Positions 37,037 to 44,247 of a DNA stretch of 58,248 nucleotides are shown here, in pieces. Position 1 is the first letter of the stretch, and each line of letters begins with the position of its first letter. The stretch is taken from positions 1-58,248 of IMG/VR virus record IMGVR_UViG_3300021197_000769, one strand, 5' to 3'. The notes beneath the pieces were generated by a model. That model saw only the letters and a list, made by a program, of their open reading frames with translations. It was not told where the DNA came from and made no database searches. Origin of the DNA: a virus. The position numbers and the translations under genes are program-made.

Positions 37037-38999
37037 TGTAAAAATTATTAATGTTTGTTTCTATTCCTGTTCTGTTTGCCGATTGGTTTGATTCGTACAT
37101 TATCATTTCTTGAATATTTCCATCCATTGCGAAATAACTTCCTCTTGAGCCGATACTTTTTTCATGAAAGTTTGACCTAGCTAAGTTGCTACTTACTCCT
37201 TCAACTGTGTTGTTAAATGTTTTAGAACTCGGACTTATAGCAAGAGAACTAATTATATTTTGCCCTGTAATATTTCCACCTATTGTTCCATAATTTGCAC
37301 CTACAAAACCATAGGTGTTATTACCTGAACGATTATATGTTAATGCGTAAATATCTCTTGCGTCTGCAATGTTGTATAAATTTTGATTCACCGTAGAATC
37401 ATTTTCTGCCACTGCAAATATTGACTTTTCTGTTGCACTTCCACCTGATGTAAATGGATATTGTGATAAATTTAAGTCCGTTAAGAAAGGAGCTAAAAAT
37501 TTTATAGAAGGTCTTTCGTTTAACTCATTTACCACTCCATTGCTTACAATTATAGGTTGTCTTGCTGCACTAGTTTGTGTTGCATTAATACCATTACCAC
37601 TCTGGTCATACCACTTATAAACAAAAACATTATTAGAACCTGCAAAAGAAAGCAAAGAATCTGTGTCTAAACTACCATCATAAAGTAAACCAATATCTAA
37701 AGTAGAGGTAGTATTATCAACTGTTTTCCTAACTTGTATCGCAGCTCCTGTGTATGCTGAGTTCAATGCTCTTAAAGAGTAGGCTGCTGAAGCATTAGGA
37801 TAGTCATCTAGTAATCCTGCTTGGCTGCCATCCCAATATAGATTATAGTGTTTATTAATATTTGTTTCTATGCCACTTAGGTTACTTGCTTCATTTGAGG
37901 TGTAAATAATTAAAGATTGTTGATTTCCGTCAAAATATTGACCTCCATCTGCTCCCGAACCAATAGCAAAACCTGCTGAACCACTAGAGCCAATAGTACC
38001 TGCCCAGTTACTTACTGTTTTTGATTCATATTGTACTCCGTTTTGTCGACTTATTGCAATTCCAGTAGTGCCATTAAATGCCAAAGTGCTTAATGAATTT
38101 ACGCCACTTGTTGCAGGCGTATTACTTGCAGACTCATAGCCGTCACCATCGTTTATAAAAACTCCATTAACTCCTAAATATGGTCTATTAATTATATATC
38201 CCTGCGTACCTATTATGTCGTCTGCCCATATTCTGCCATTTACTGACCCGTTATTTTTATTAACCGAAAATGAATAAATATTATTTTCTGAGTAATCTAA
38301 TGAGTTACCGACACCTAAAGTTAAAAAGTCATCTACTCCATCAAACACAGCGCAGGGTTCCCCGTTCTGTAAATTAATGCTACCACTATTTACAATTTGT
38401 GGTTGTGCAGATGCGCTACCTTGCGTTGCGTCATTACCTCCACCGCTTTGGTCATACCAAACAGAAACGTGAGCATCATCAGAACCTGCTTTAGATAATA
38501 AATCAGCTGTATCTAAATTTCCATCTGAATCAAACCCTATATCGTAAGTGGGTTGAGGATTTGTTGCTGTATCAATTCTTACTTGAATAGCTGAACCTGC
38601 ATAGTCAGCTCTTAGTTTTCTTAGCGAATAAGCTGCCACAGCATCAGGGTAATCATCTAATAGCCCAACAAAAGAGCCAGGCTTTGTTCCGCCAACAACA
38701 CAGTTGTAAGCCATTATAGAGCCACTATCAATAGTTATACTCTTAAACGCTTCACCTACAGGTGCAACTATTAATGCCCCCTTCTTTAGTGTAACGCCAC
38801 TAAGGTTCATTGATGTCTTGTAGTCAATACTGTTTTCAGATATAGAAGCATCCCCACCTGTAAGTACTGATATAACAGTGTCCTCCTGGACAATAAACTC
38901 ATTAGAGTTTACATCCGTGTATACCCCTGAAGGTAAGTACTTAGACCCAAATGGGTTTAGTAGTAACTCCTCGTCTTGTTGATATATTGGGTTTACCAT
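37026..38999 (-). CDS. Tail fibre with two arabinofuranosidase-B-like domains
   Basis: The 657-residue protein contains the shared N-terminal module (1-105) and two tandem copies of the AAYSLRxLxxxY...WYDQSG domain (about 112-390 and 396-657). The second copy starts again with GLLDDYPNASAAYSLR. It is the longest of the paralogous fibre proteins and probably arose by domain duplication. The fold is a carbohydrate-active or carbohydrate-binding sandwich; hydrolase activity is not evident. Confidence 0.75.
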   Translation of the reverse strand: MVNPIYQQDEELLLNPFGSKYLPSGVYTDVNSNEFIVQEDTVISVLTGGDASISENSIDYKTSMNLSGVTLKKGALIVAPVGEAFKSITIDSGSIMAYNCVVGGTKPGSFVGLLDDYPDAVAAYSLRKLRADYAGSAIQVRIDTATNPQPTYDIGFDSDGNLDTADLLSKAGSDDAHVSVWYDQSGGGNDATQGSASAQPQIVNSGSINLQNGEPCAVFDGVDDFLTLGVGNSLDYSENNIYSFSVNKNNGSVNGRIWADDIIGTQGYIINRPYLGVNGVFINDGDGYESASNTPATSGVNSLSTLAFNGTTGIAISRQNGVQYESKTVSNWAGTIGSSGSAGFAIGSGADGGQYFDGNQQSLIIYTSNEASNLSGIETNINKHYNLYWDGSQAGLLDDYPNASAAYSLRALNSAYTGAAIQVRKTVDNTTSTLDIGLLYDGSLDTDSLLSFAGSNNVFVYKWYDQSGNGINATQTSAARQPIIVSNGVVNELNERPSIKFLAPFLTDLNLSQYPFTSGGSATEKSIFAVAENDSTVNQNLYNIADARDIYALTYNRSGNNTYGFVGANYGTIGGNITGQNIISSLAISPSSKTFNNTVEGVSSNLARSNFHEKSIGSRGSYFAMDGNIQEMIMYESNQSANRTGIETNINNFYNVY

Positions 39000-39013
39000 A
39001 TTGTATCTTTGTT

Positions 39014-40336
39014 TTATGCTAGGTCTCCGTATATTACATAATTATCATCAGCTATTTTCTTTACTGTAGCCTGCCCGTATCTTTCTGTTATTAATACGCT
39101 TGCTGTGCCACCATTTAAAAAAGTTCCAGATGTTACACCTACTGTAATTTGAGACAAAGGGTTTATTAGGTTGACTTCTGTTCCAACAGCAATATCAGAA
39201 GAATCTGTTATGCTAAAGTCTGTATTTATTGCTGCTGATAATACTAATGTTTTACCAAAGTATTCATCTGATAGTGAAACAGCGGGGTCAGATAAGGTTT
39301 CTACTGGGCTGTACCCTTGTATAGATACATTACCATCAATGCCCGTTACCTCAGTAACACCTGTGTTAGATATGGTAACTTCACCTGACATTGCAACTGA
39401 CTGCCCCACATTAGATGCGTCACCTACAATGATTTGTGAATTTGGTACATTAGGTATACTAGCCCCTTGACTCACCGTAGCCACTTGAAGTACACCTGCT
39501 CCAAGACCTGCTAATTTTAATATAACAGCAACAGGTTGAATAATGTTAGTTCCTGTTGGTCTTGTACCCGTAAGTCCTCCGCCTGGTGCTACATACAGTA
39601 CATCCCCTACATCTACACCATAATTGTTTGTTCTGATTTCATCTAATACTCCTACAATTAGTGAATGACCAATATGTCCTGCTGGAATATCGTTTTCCGC
39701 TAGGCCAATACAAGGCATTAAATCAGTAGTTCCATTAGTAGCGTTAGCAGGTTCAACCTCAGCAACTCCCTCAGACTCATTCCATCCTGTAGCGTGTAAA
39801 GGTGTTCCTTTAAGGATTGTTGATACGGTATCATTTTTTACCGTTTCTATAATAGTAGTATCTTTATACTCTAAAGCAGTACCTGCTTCATTTACAGTGG
39901 GTACTTGATGCGGTGTACCTATAGCTGTTAATCCCGTACCACCTTTTGTAGTCGGTACTGTACTTAAACTCAATTCAGCAATTCCATCTGTCGTGCTTAC
40001 CGCTATTGGTTCCCCTATTCCTGGATTAACCTCTCTAATAGCAGTTGACCAAGTGTTATCACCCCTTAAAAAATTAGTTGCACCAGGAGTTCCCGTTGCA
40101 GATAAGTCCCCTGTCAATGTTACTGTCCCTGTGACAGGATCATTTGGGGAGTAATTTATAAAAATACCATCAGTAGCTTGGAATGTGCTAACTCCTATAT
40201 CGCCTCCTGACCCTAAATCTAAAATACTATCTACTGTAACTCTTTTTGTTGCGTTTCCATCTTGTGTGTCTACAATTAAAAACTCATCCTCTATTACGGG
40301 TTGGCCCTTTACTGGGTATGTATAATTTATTGCCAT
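39014..40336 (-). CDS. Tail fibre protein, 440 residues
   Basis: The protein is rich in Gly, Thr, Val and Asn, with phage-fibre motifs GTPGATNFLRGDNTWS (about 81-96) and TKGGTGLTAIGTP. It has long beta repeats and ends in a hydrophobic strand-rich domain. The N-terminal 60 residues probably attach to the tail. It precedes the domain-duplicated fibres by 14 bases and overlaps the small basic protein stop by one base. Confidence 0.75.
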   Translation of the reverse strand: MAINYTYPVKGQPVIEDEFLIVDTQDGNATKRVTVDSILDLGSGGDIGVSTFQATDGIFINYSPNDPVTGTVTLTGDLSATGTPGATNFLRGDNTWSTAIREVNPGIGEPIAVSTTDGIAELSLSTVPTTKGGTGLTAIGTPHQVPTVNEAGTALEYKDTTIIETVKNDTVSTILKGTPLHATGWNESEGVAEVEPANATNGTTDLMPCIGLAENDIPAGHIGHSLIVGVLDEIRTNNYGVDVGDVLYVAPGGGLTGTRPTGTNIIQPVAVILKLAGLGAGVLQVATVSQGASIPNVPNSQIIVGDASNVGQSVAMSGEVTISNTGVTEVTGIDGNVSIQGYSPVETLSDPAVSLSDEYFGKTLVLSAAINTDFSITDSSDIAVGTEVNLINPLSQITVGVTSGTFLNGGTASVLITERYGQATVKKIADDNYVIYGDLA

Positions 40337-40611
40337 TATTTCTTTATTTTTTTACCTTCTTTTTTAGTTCCGTTACCGTCATTACCACGGTTACGCTTTA
40401 CTGACTCAAACTTACCATCCTCGTGATCGTAGTCTTTACCCTTTATATTCACGCCGTTCTTCTTAGCCTTATTTCTCTTTCTTTGGTTCTCCGCCTTCAT
40501 CTTCGTTCGCCTATCCGTAAGAGCATACTTTAAGTCTCTCTCTTCTTTTCTTTTTCTAGCACCTGGACTTAACTTCTGTTTAGGTCCACCGGGTTTACGA
40601 GGCTTAGCCAT
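40336..40611 (-). CDS. Very basic 91-residue protein, first late gene
   Basis: The product is rich in Lys, Arg, Asn and Gly. It has a DYDHEDGKF patch followed by SVKRNRGNDGNGTKKEG, a pattern common in small proteins of marine phages. No enzyme motif is present and nucleic-acid binding is plausible. It is the first gene of the leftward arm, about 30 bases from a promoter-like box at 40642-40655 and 76 bases from the inverted repeat at 40687-40734. Confidence 0.75.
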   Translation of the reverse strand: MAKPRKPGGPKQKLSPGARKRKEERDLKYALTDRRTKMKAENQRKRNKAKKNGVNIKGKDYDHEDGKFESVKRNRGNDGNGTKKEGKKIKK

Positions 40612-40641
40612 ATTATCGATGTTTAATTTTGTGTTCTATAC

Positions 40642-40655
40642 TTATAAATAGTTAC
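40642..40655 (-). promoter_or_regulatory. Candidate late promoter box (copy 3)
   Basis: Read leftward it is GTAACTATTTATAA, about 30 bases upstream of the ATG at 40611. It is the box closest to the start of the whole late arm. Confidence 0.45.
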
Positions 40656-40686
40656 ACAGGAAACACAATACTTACATAGACAAAAC

Positions 40687-40734
40687 GTGACAATAGCCTG
40701 TTATTATATATACTTAATAACCTAACGTCACACT
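40687..40734 (-). promoter_or_regulatory. Long inverted-repeat operator candidate, copy 1
   Basis: Read leftward it begins AGTGTGAC-N2-TAG and ends TAACAGGCTA-N2-GTCAC, 48 bases in all, with an AT-rich middle. It is one of three copies (others 43013-43060 and 47957-48003). The arms GTGAC-N2-TAG and CTA-N2-GTCRC are mutually inverted. It faces the first late gene. Confidence 0.65.
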
Positions 40735-40758
40735 ACCTGGCGTTTTGATTTTTTTTTT
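40724..40758 (+). terminator. Rightward hairpin with T run
   Basis: AACGTC (40724-40729) pairs with GGCGTT (40739-40744), including one G-U, and is followed by TTGA and ten T. It overlaps the right arm of the inverted repeat. No rightward gene lies just before it, so it might stop stray transcription or belong to the origin structure. Confidence 0.4.
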
Positions 40759-40773
40759 AAAAAAATTTTTTTT
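40749..40773. other. A/T homopolymer block (unwinding element candidate)
   Basis: Ten T, seven A and eight T follow each other directly and abut the three direct repeats. Such easily melted DNA next to iterons is typical of replication origins. Confidence 0.5.
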
Positions 40774-40833
40774 AGATATAGAGATATTTAGTTAGATGTA
40801 GAGATATTGGGTTAGATATAGAGATATTTGGGG
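40772..40833 (+). repeat. Three tandem 20-bp direct repeats (iteron-like)
   Basis: Copies start at 40772, 40792 and 40812 with an exact 20-base period and the core TTAGATRTAGAGATATT. They abut the A/T block. Two helical turns per unit would place three proteins on one DNA face. The initiator is unknown; the DnaA-domain protein at 46210 is one candidate. Confidence 0.7.
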
Positions 40834-41026
40834 TTATACATATATTTTTTTACAAATTTTCAAAAAGGAAATGATTTTCATTTTACCCAGCCCCCCAGGT
40901 TTTTTCTGGATCGGCGTATATATACCGGGTTTTTACGATTTTCCTGCCACATATTTGAGTTTTTCTGGGGCAGCACACGACAGCGAGCGCAGCGAGCGGA
41001 GCGAAGCGGAGGGGGTGTATAGCACC

Positions 41027-41067
41027 GCAGACATAATACGTGGTTGACATGATAATAATAGTGTAAC
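41027..41067 (+). promoter_or_regulatory. Early promoter-like element P1
   Basis: GCAGACATAATACG is followed at exactly 23 bases by TGATAATA and then GTGTAAC. It is the first of nine copies and lies in tandem with P2, 79 bases upstream of it. Confidence 0.65.
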
Positions 41068-41105
41068 AAATGATAAGAATACGATCAATGTAAGTAAAGA
41101 ATTTC

Positions 41106-41146
41106 GCAGACAAAATACGTAGTGTATTTGATAATAATAGTGTAAG
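41106..41146 (+). promoter_or_regulatory. Early promoter-like element P2
   Basis: GCAGACAAAATACG is followed at 23 bases by TGATAATA. It lies 76 bases before the ATG at 41182. Confidence 0.7.
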
Positions 41147-41181
41147 TAAGTTAATAAGTTAATAATTAAATAATTAAAATT

Positions 41182-41520
41182 ATGAGTAATCAAGAGATCA
41201 TTGCAAAAGCAATAAGTAAGTTAAGTGACGAAGAGAAAGCCGTAATCTACCCACCAGTGTTCAGAAAGAACTTCGTAGTCCGCAAGAGTTGGATGGGACG
41301 TAACCAAGTAATAACATTCGACACTAAGCCGACTAAGACTAAGCCAAGTGTGCGAGTAACGTACAACCACGACGAGGTGTTGGAAGCGATGTTGCCGAGA
41401 CTCAACCTGATGCCATGCTGGGCAAAGCGAGAATACTGGTCACAGAGCACAGACATGCCGAGCACAGTAAAGCATCTGGGCAAGCGTGAAGCAATCGAAG
41501 CTGAGGTTACTGAAAAGTAA
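41182..41520 (+). CDS. Unknown early protein, 112 residues
   Basis: This is the first gene of the rightward arm, placed behind tandem elements P1 and P2. The protein is basic in the middle (KNFVVRKSWMGRNQ, about 29-42) and mixed at the ends, with one Cys. No family is recognised. Its DNA is clearly richer in G and C than neighbouring genes, suggesting different codon pressure or a more recent arrival. The leader AATAATTAAATAATTAAAATT before ATG is typical of the arm. Confidence 0.65.
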   Translation: MSNQEIIAKAISKLSDEEKAVIYPPVFRKNFVVRKSWMGRNQVITFDTKPTKTKPSVRVTYNHDEVLEAMLPRLNLMPCWAKREYWSQSTDMPSTVKHLGKREAIEAEVTEK

Positions 41521-41575
41521 TCTTAGCACCCCTCGGGGTACAATTAATCAAGTATATACCATTAAAATTAGACAA

Positions 41576-41923
41576 ATGGCAACAGAATTAAAGAAATTTG
41601 CAAGTGTAATGCCTGCAACGTCAACCACACCCTTTACAACCGTAGCAACCATGGGCCTGACAAGGTTCTCAGGAGGCTCAGCCGGGACAAAACTTCAGAT
41701 AACGATCCAAAACGGTGTTACCCAACACGGGATCACATGCACGACTCTGAATAGAGCACAGGTCAAAGACCTAGTAAAGACACTCCAAGAAGCTTTCGAG
41801 CTCACAGACGAGCCGGATGACGACCAGGACGAGGAAATCCTAAGCGACTGCTGCGGCGCGGACTCTTGGTGGAGCGACAGAAGCCTCTGCGGGGAGTGCC
41901 TTGAGCACGCGGACTTCACCTAA
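41576..41923 (+). CDS. Small protein with C-terminal zinc-ribbon motif
   Basis: Starting at ATG 41576 gives a 115-residue protein (an upstream in-frame ATG at 41486 overlaps the previous gene). Residues 1-70 form a Thr/Ser-rich beta part. The C-terminus has SDCCGADSWW and LCGECLEHADF, a CC...C-x2-C...H arrangement that fits a zinc ribbon seen in many small phage proteins. GC-rich like its neighbour. Nucleic-acid or protein binding is possible. Confidence 0.65.
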   Translation: MATELKKFASVMPATSTTPFTTVATMGLTRFSGGSAGTKLQITIQNGVTQHGITCTTLNRAQVKDLVKTLQEAFELTDEPDDDQDEEILSDCCGADSWWSDRSLCGECLEHADFT

Positions 41924-41948
41924 CCTGCAATATAGCCAGGGCTGTAGG

Positions 41949-41975
41949 CAACTGTTGCGATTTTTGCAACAGTTG
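41949..41975 (+). promoter_or_regulatory. Perfect 10-bp stem-loop
   Basis: CAACTGTTGC (41949-41958) pairs exactly with GCAACAGTTG (41966-41975) around the loop GATTTTT. It follows the zinc-ribbon gene by 25 bases and has no trailing T run, so it could be a processing or stability hairpin, a weak terminator or an operator. Confidence 0.5.
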
Positions 41976-42051
41976 AAATACGACCAGCGCGGAGCGCGGG
42001 GAGGGCAGCCGAAGGCTGTATAGCATATAGCATTTTCGGTATATATAGTTC

Positions 42052-42092
42052 GCAGACAAAATACGTAGTTATTATGATAATATATGTGTAAC
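42052..42092 (+). promoter_or_regulatory. Early promoter-like element P3
   Basis: GCAGACAAAATACG and TGATAATA are 23 bases apart (start to start), followed by ATGTGTAAC. It lies 72 bases upstream of the ATG at 42124. Confidence 0.7.
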
Positions 42093-42123
42093 AAAGTTAA
42101 TAATTAAACAAACAAAAAAAGTT

Positions 42124-42441
42124 ATGAAAAGTAATATGACATTAACACGGGAACAAGTAATAGCTATCGCGGATCGATTAGATGATGTAATCGGCGATCA
42201 CTTTTATGACTCTATTATAGCTGAGGTAGATGAAGAGATTGAAGACGCGGACGTATATGAAATAAAAAAAGAGTTAGCCCTAGGCTATCTAGAAGAATGT
42301 ACTAAATCCCAAAAACAAATAGAATATCGCTCCGATGTACTAGCGGAGATTGACAATCTAAACCAGTACTTAGCAGGTAATGTAACTAAGATGGGGTTGA
42401 TAGAGGGTCTAGAAGGATTGCTAAGAACAATAAGAAAATAG
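42124..42441 (+). CDS. Unknown acidic helical early protein, 105 residues
   Basis: The protein is mostly helical and acidic (about residues 25-50 carry EVDEEIEDADVYEIKKE). It has two Lys-rich ends and no Cys pair or membrane segment. No family is recognised. It has its own upstream element (P3) and is followed by a short GGGG...CCCC hairpin with five T (42451-42470), so it is probably a single-gene transcription unit. Met5 is an alternative start. Confidence 0.65.
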   Translation: MKSNMTLTREQVIAIADRLDDVIGDHFYDSIIAEVDEEIEDADVYEIKKELALGYLEECTKSQKQIEYRSDVLAEIDNLNQYLAGNVTKMGLIEGLEGLLRTIRK

Positions 42442-42450
42442 CAATATAAT

Positions 42451-42470
42451 GGGGTGAAACTCCCCTTTTT
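42451..42470 (+). terminator. Short hairpin terminator
   Basis: GGGG (42451-42454) pairs with CCCC (42462-42465) and is followed by five T. The stem is short, so termination may be partial. Confidence 0.5.
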
Positions 42471-42571
42471 CTCTAAATGCTATACGGTCTGGCCCTGCAA
42501 TAAGGTCGAAAGAGTAGACTCCGCTGCGCTCCGTGCTATATGCTATACGGTGAAAGCGGATCAATAGGTTC

Positions 42572-42612
42572 GCAGACAAAATACGTCACCTAAATGATAA
42601 TATATATGTAAC
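42572..42612 (+). promoter_or_regulatory. Early promoter-like element P4
   Basis: GCAGACAAAATACG and TGATAATA are 23 bases apart, followed by ATGTAAC. It lies 66 bases upstream of the ATG at 42638. Confidence 0.7.
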
Positions 42613-42637
42613 GAATAAATAACTAAATAAATAAAAA

Positions 42638-42820
42638 ATGGAAAATTCACTAAAGCACTACGGCTATTACGATGTACTCACTGTTGGTACCTTCAATCTC
42701 TATATAATGAACGAAAAATTCTATACGAAAGACGAGTTTATGAAGAAGATGTTCGGTGAAGAGTTTATGAATAGCGAAAACAAAGGAGAAAAGGTGCAAT
42801 ACGAAGATCTGGAAGGTTAA
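42638..42820 (+). CDS. Unknown small early protein, 60 residues
   Basis: The protein has an aromatic-rich N-terminal half (HYGYYDVLTVGTFNLYIMN, about 7-25) and a charged C-terminal helix. No family is recognised. It is flanked by P4 upstream and P5 just beyond its stop, so it is a one-gene cassette. Confidence 0.6.
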   Translation: MENSLKHYGYYDVLTVGTFNLYIMNEKFYTKDEFMKKMFGEEFMNSENKGEKVQYEDLEG

Positions 42821-42826
42821 CACCGT

Positions 42827-42867
42827 GCAGAAATAATACGTCACTGTAATGATAATATATGTGTAAC
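42827..42867 (+). promoter_or_regulatory. Early promoter-like element P5
   Basis: GCAGAAATAATACG and TGATAATA are 23 bases apart, followed by GTGTAAC. It lies 55 bases upstream of the ATG at 42882. Confidence 0.65.
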
Positions 42868-42881
42868 GAAAATTAAACAAA

Positions 42882-42977
42882 ATGAATTTAGAGGAAATTA
42901 GAGACGATATTGCAAATAGTGAGTTCGGTATGGATTACTGTCAACTCGGTGTACTAGAGAAAGAATGGGTAGATGAC
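42882..42977 (+). CDS. Tiny early ORF, 31 residues, possibly frameshifted
   Basis: The frame gives a 31-residue acidic peptide ending EKRMGR. If one A of the run at 42960-42963 were absent, it would continue as EKEWVDDEIDGCDF to a stop near 43002, acidic like the start and like other small proteins here. Either the short form is real, or there is a frameshift, a programmed slip or an assembly error. The 55-base distance to P5 supports the start. Confidence 0.45.
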
Positions 42978-43012
42978 GAGATCGACGGGTGCGATTTCTA
43001 ACCAAAAAAACT

Positions 43013-43060
43013 GCGACGATAGCCTGTTATATTATTAACTTAATAAGCTAATGTCACACT
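43013..43060 (-). promoter_or_regulatory. Long inverted-repeat operator candidate, copy 2
   Basis: It matches copy 1 closely: read leftward AGTGTGAC-N2-TAG, an AT-rich middle, then TAACAGGCTA-N2-GTCGC, 48 bases. It lies between two early cassettes, with P6 about 90 bases to the right. Confidence 0.65.
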
Positions 43061-43149
43061 TTTCCAAAGGTTAAACAGAGAGAGAGTGTGTGTTATCTAA
43101 ACACTATTATTTGAAGGTATTTTTATACTGAAATATAGTTACACTCTTT

Positions 43150-43188
43150 GCAGACAAAAAACGTTACTGAATTGATAATAAATATGAA
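43150..43188 (+). promoter_or_regulatory. Early promoter-like element P6
   Basis: GCAGACAAAAAACG and TGATAATA are 23 bases apart. It decides the start of the next gene, because the spacing of 54-58 bases seen for P5, P7, P8 and P9 points to ATG 43205. Confidence 0.7.
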
Positions 43189-43204
43189 TTTAAAATTTAA
43201 TAGA

Positions 43205-43387
43205 ATGAAGGAGTTAGAAAGTAGATTAGAGGACTTTGATTGGTGGTTCAATATGGCTGACGATTTTAGCAAGTACAAGGCGGGGAATGCGGAATACACT
43301 CGACTTAGAGAGTACATGAAGACCTTACCAGATCAAGAAGCGGTCGATGACCTCTACAATAAACATTGTCCTTGGGGTAAAGAGTAA
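43205..43387 (+). CDS. Unknown small early protein, 60 residues
   Basis: With ATG 43205 the protein is 60 residues, helical and charged, with WWFNMADDFSKYK in the middle and HCPWGKE at the end. An upstream in-frame ATG at 43184 would lie at the edge of the promoter-like element, and earlier TTG reading runs through it, so 43205 is preferred. No family is recognised. Confidence 0.6.
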   Translation: MKELESRLEDFDWWFNMADDFSKYKAGNAEYTRLREYMKTLPDQEAVDDLYNKHCPWGKE

Positions 43388-43592
43388 AAACGATGTCTTA
43401 CAAAAGTCGGTAATAAAAGCCGCAGGTGAAAGCTACCTACCTACTATGCAAGTGGTAGCTGAAATAACACGAAATCTGGTGTTATGGATTAACAAACAGT
43501 ACATACAGGGAGTTATTAACTTCCGGAGGTTATGGTAGTAAATACTACTGGGATAGTATTTATGAGGGGTTCGATTCCCCTTGCTTCCACTA
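43388..43592 (+). ncRNA. Structured RNA with a tRNA/tmRNA-like 3' end
   Basis: The stretch contains five strong stems: 43431-43437/43454-43460 (7 bp), 43464-43470/43479-43485 (7 bp), 43517-43522/43527-43532 (6 bp, CCGG loop), 43539-43547/43554-43562 (9 bp) and a T arm 43565-43569/43577-43581 with loop TTCGATT. TGCTTCC (43582-43588) plus A and CTA resemble an acceptor end. GGGAGTT at 43508 could pair with it (6 of 7, two G-U). The D and anticodon arms are aberrant, so it is not a standard tRNA. A tmRNA fragment or tRNA mimic is possible. Confidence 0.5.
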
Positions 43593-43612
43593 AAATTAAT
43601 AAATAAATAACT

Positions 43613-44185
43613 ATGAAAAAGATTAAAAAAGTAAGTGAGCAGCAGAGTTGCCAATACACCACTACGTACAAAGTAGACTATGGTATGTTTCAAGTAGATG
43701 TAGAGGTGTACTCAGATGAATTTGAAATAGCGGATTTAAGTAACAAGCTATTTTCGTGTGAAATTCAGGATGTGGGGTTTGAGTTTAGTATAAACGGCAA
43801 ACGATGCAAATATGAAGGATTTAAAGAGCTATATAACAAGCTACACGGTGAAGGTTCTTACCTTGATTTAAACAAAGAATTAGCTGACTATATAGAAGTG
43901 CAGCACCAAAATCTATCTGATAGACCCTATGTACAGAATCTTAGCGTTGACAAAGCAACTGAGTATCTTTCAGAATTACTAACTGACTCTACTTATGCAA
44001 CAGGTACAACTATGTTAGGCAATAAGGAAATAGTATACACAGATAAATGGGCTATTATAGAACTAGCTAAAATTGCAGAACCTAATAAAGTCCATCTAGT
44101 AAAGTGCAAACGAACTAATTGCTCTTCAGGCAAGGAGTATGCTCACTCTATATTCGATCTAAGCGAATACTTTGTTGGCGAATAA
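43613..44185 (+). CDS. Unknown protein, 190 residues
   Basis: The N-terminal half is beta-rich (YKVDYGMFQVDVEVYSDEFE, about 20-39), the C-terminal half is helical, and a basic CKRTNCSSGK patch lies near 164-173. No membrane segment and no clear family. It is the largest of the early cassette proteins and follows the structured RNA by 20 bases. P7 begins just after its stop. Confidence 0.65.
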   Translation: MKKIKKVSEQQSCQYTTTYKVDYGMFQVDVEVYSDEFEIADLSNKLFSCEIQDVGFEFSINGKRCKYEGFKELYNKLHGEGSYLDLNKELADYIEVQHQNLSDRPYVQNLSVDKATEYLSELLTDSTYATGTTMLGNKEIVYTDKWAIIELAKIAEPNKVHLVKCKRTNCSSGKEYAHSIFDLSEYFVGE

Positions 44186-44191
44186 TCGGTT

Positions 44192-44232
44192 GCAGATTAA
44201 ATACGGCACCGCAATGATAATAAATATGTAAC
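44192..44232 (+). promoter_or_regulatory. Early promoter-like element P7
   Basis: GCAGATTAAATACG and TGATAATA are 23 bases apart, followed by ATGTAAC. It lies 56 bases upstream of the ATG at 44248. Confidence 0.65.
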
Positions 44233-44247
44233 AAATAATAAATAAAA

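Larger units (their letters stand above)
40612..41181. other. Divergent control region between the two arms
   Basis: This 570-base gene-free stretch separates leftward late genes from rightward early genes. In order it holds a leftward promoter-like box, a long inverted repeat, an overlapping hairpin with T run (40724-40758), A/T homopolymer blocks, three 20-bp direct repeats, a GC-rich AGCG-repeat patch (about 40975-41015) and two early promoter-like elements. Frames on the minus strand in this stretch overlap the repeats and look non-coding. Confidence 0.75.

Noticed and set aside
33943-38999. Diversity-generating retroelement in the fibre genes
   Set aside because: Repeats exist but no reverse transcriptase gene and no template/variable repeat pair with A-biased changes was seen.
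40878-41193. Minus-strand frames over the divergent control region
   Set aside because: They overlap the early promoter-like elements and GC-rich repeats, have odd composition and no plausible leader.
43347-43538. Plus-strand frame of 63 codons through the structured RNA
   Set aside because: It crosses four stems and the previous gene, and has no element-to-start spacing like the other cassettes. The RNA interpretation fits better.
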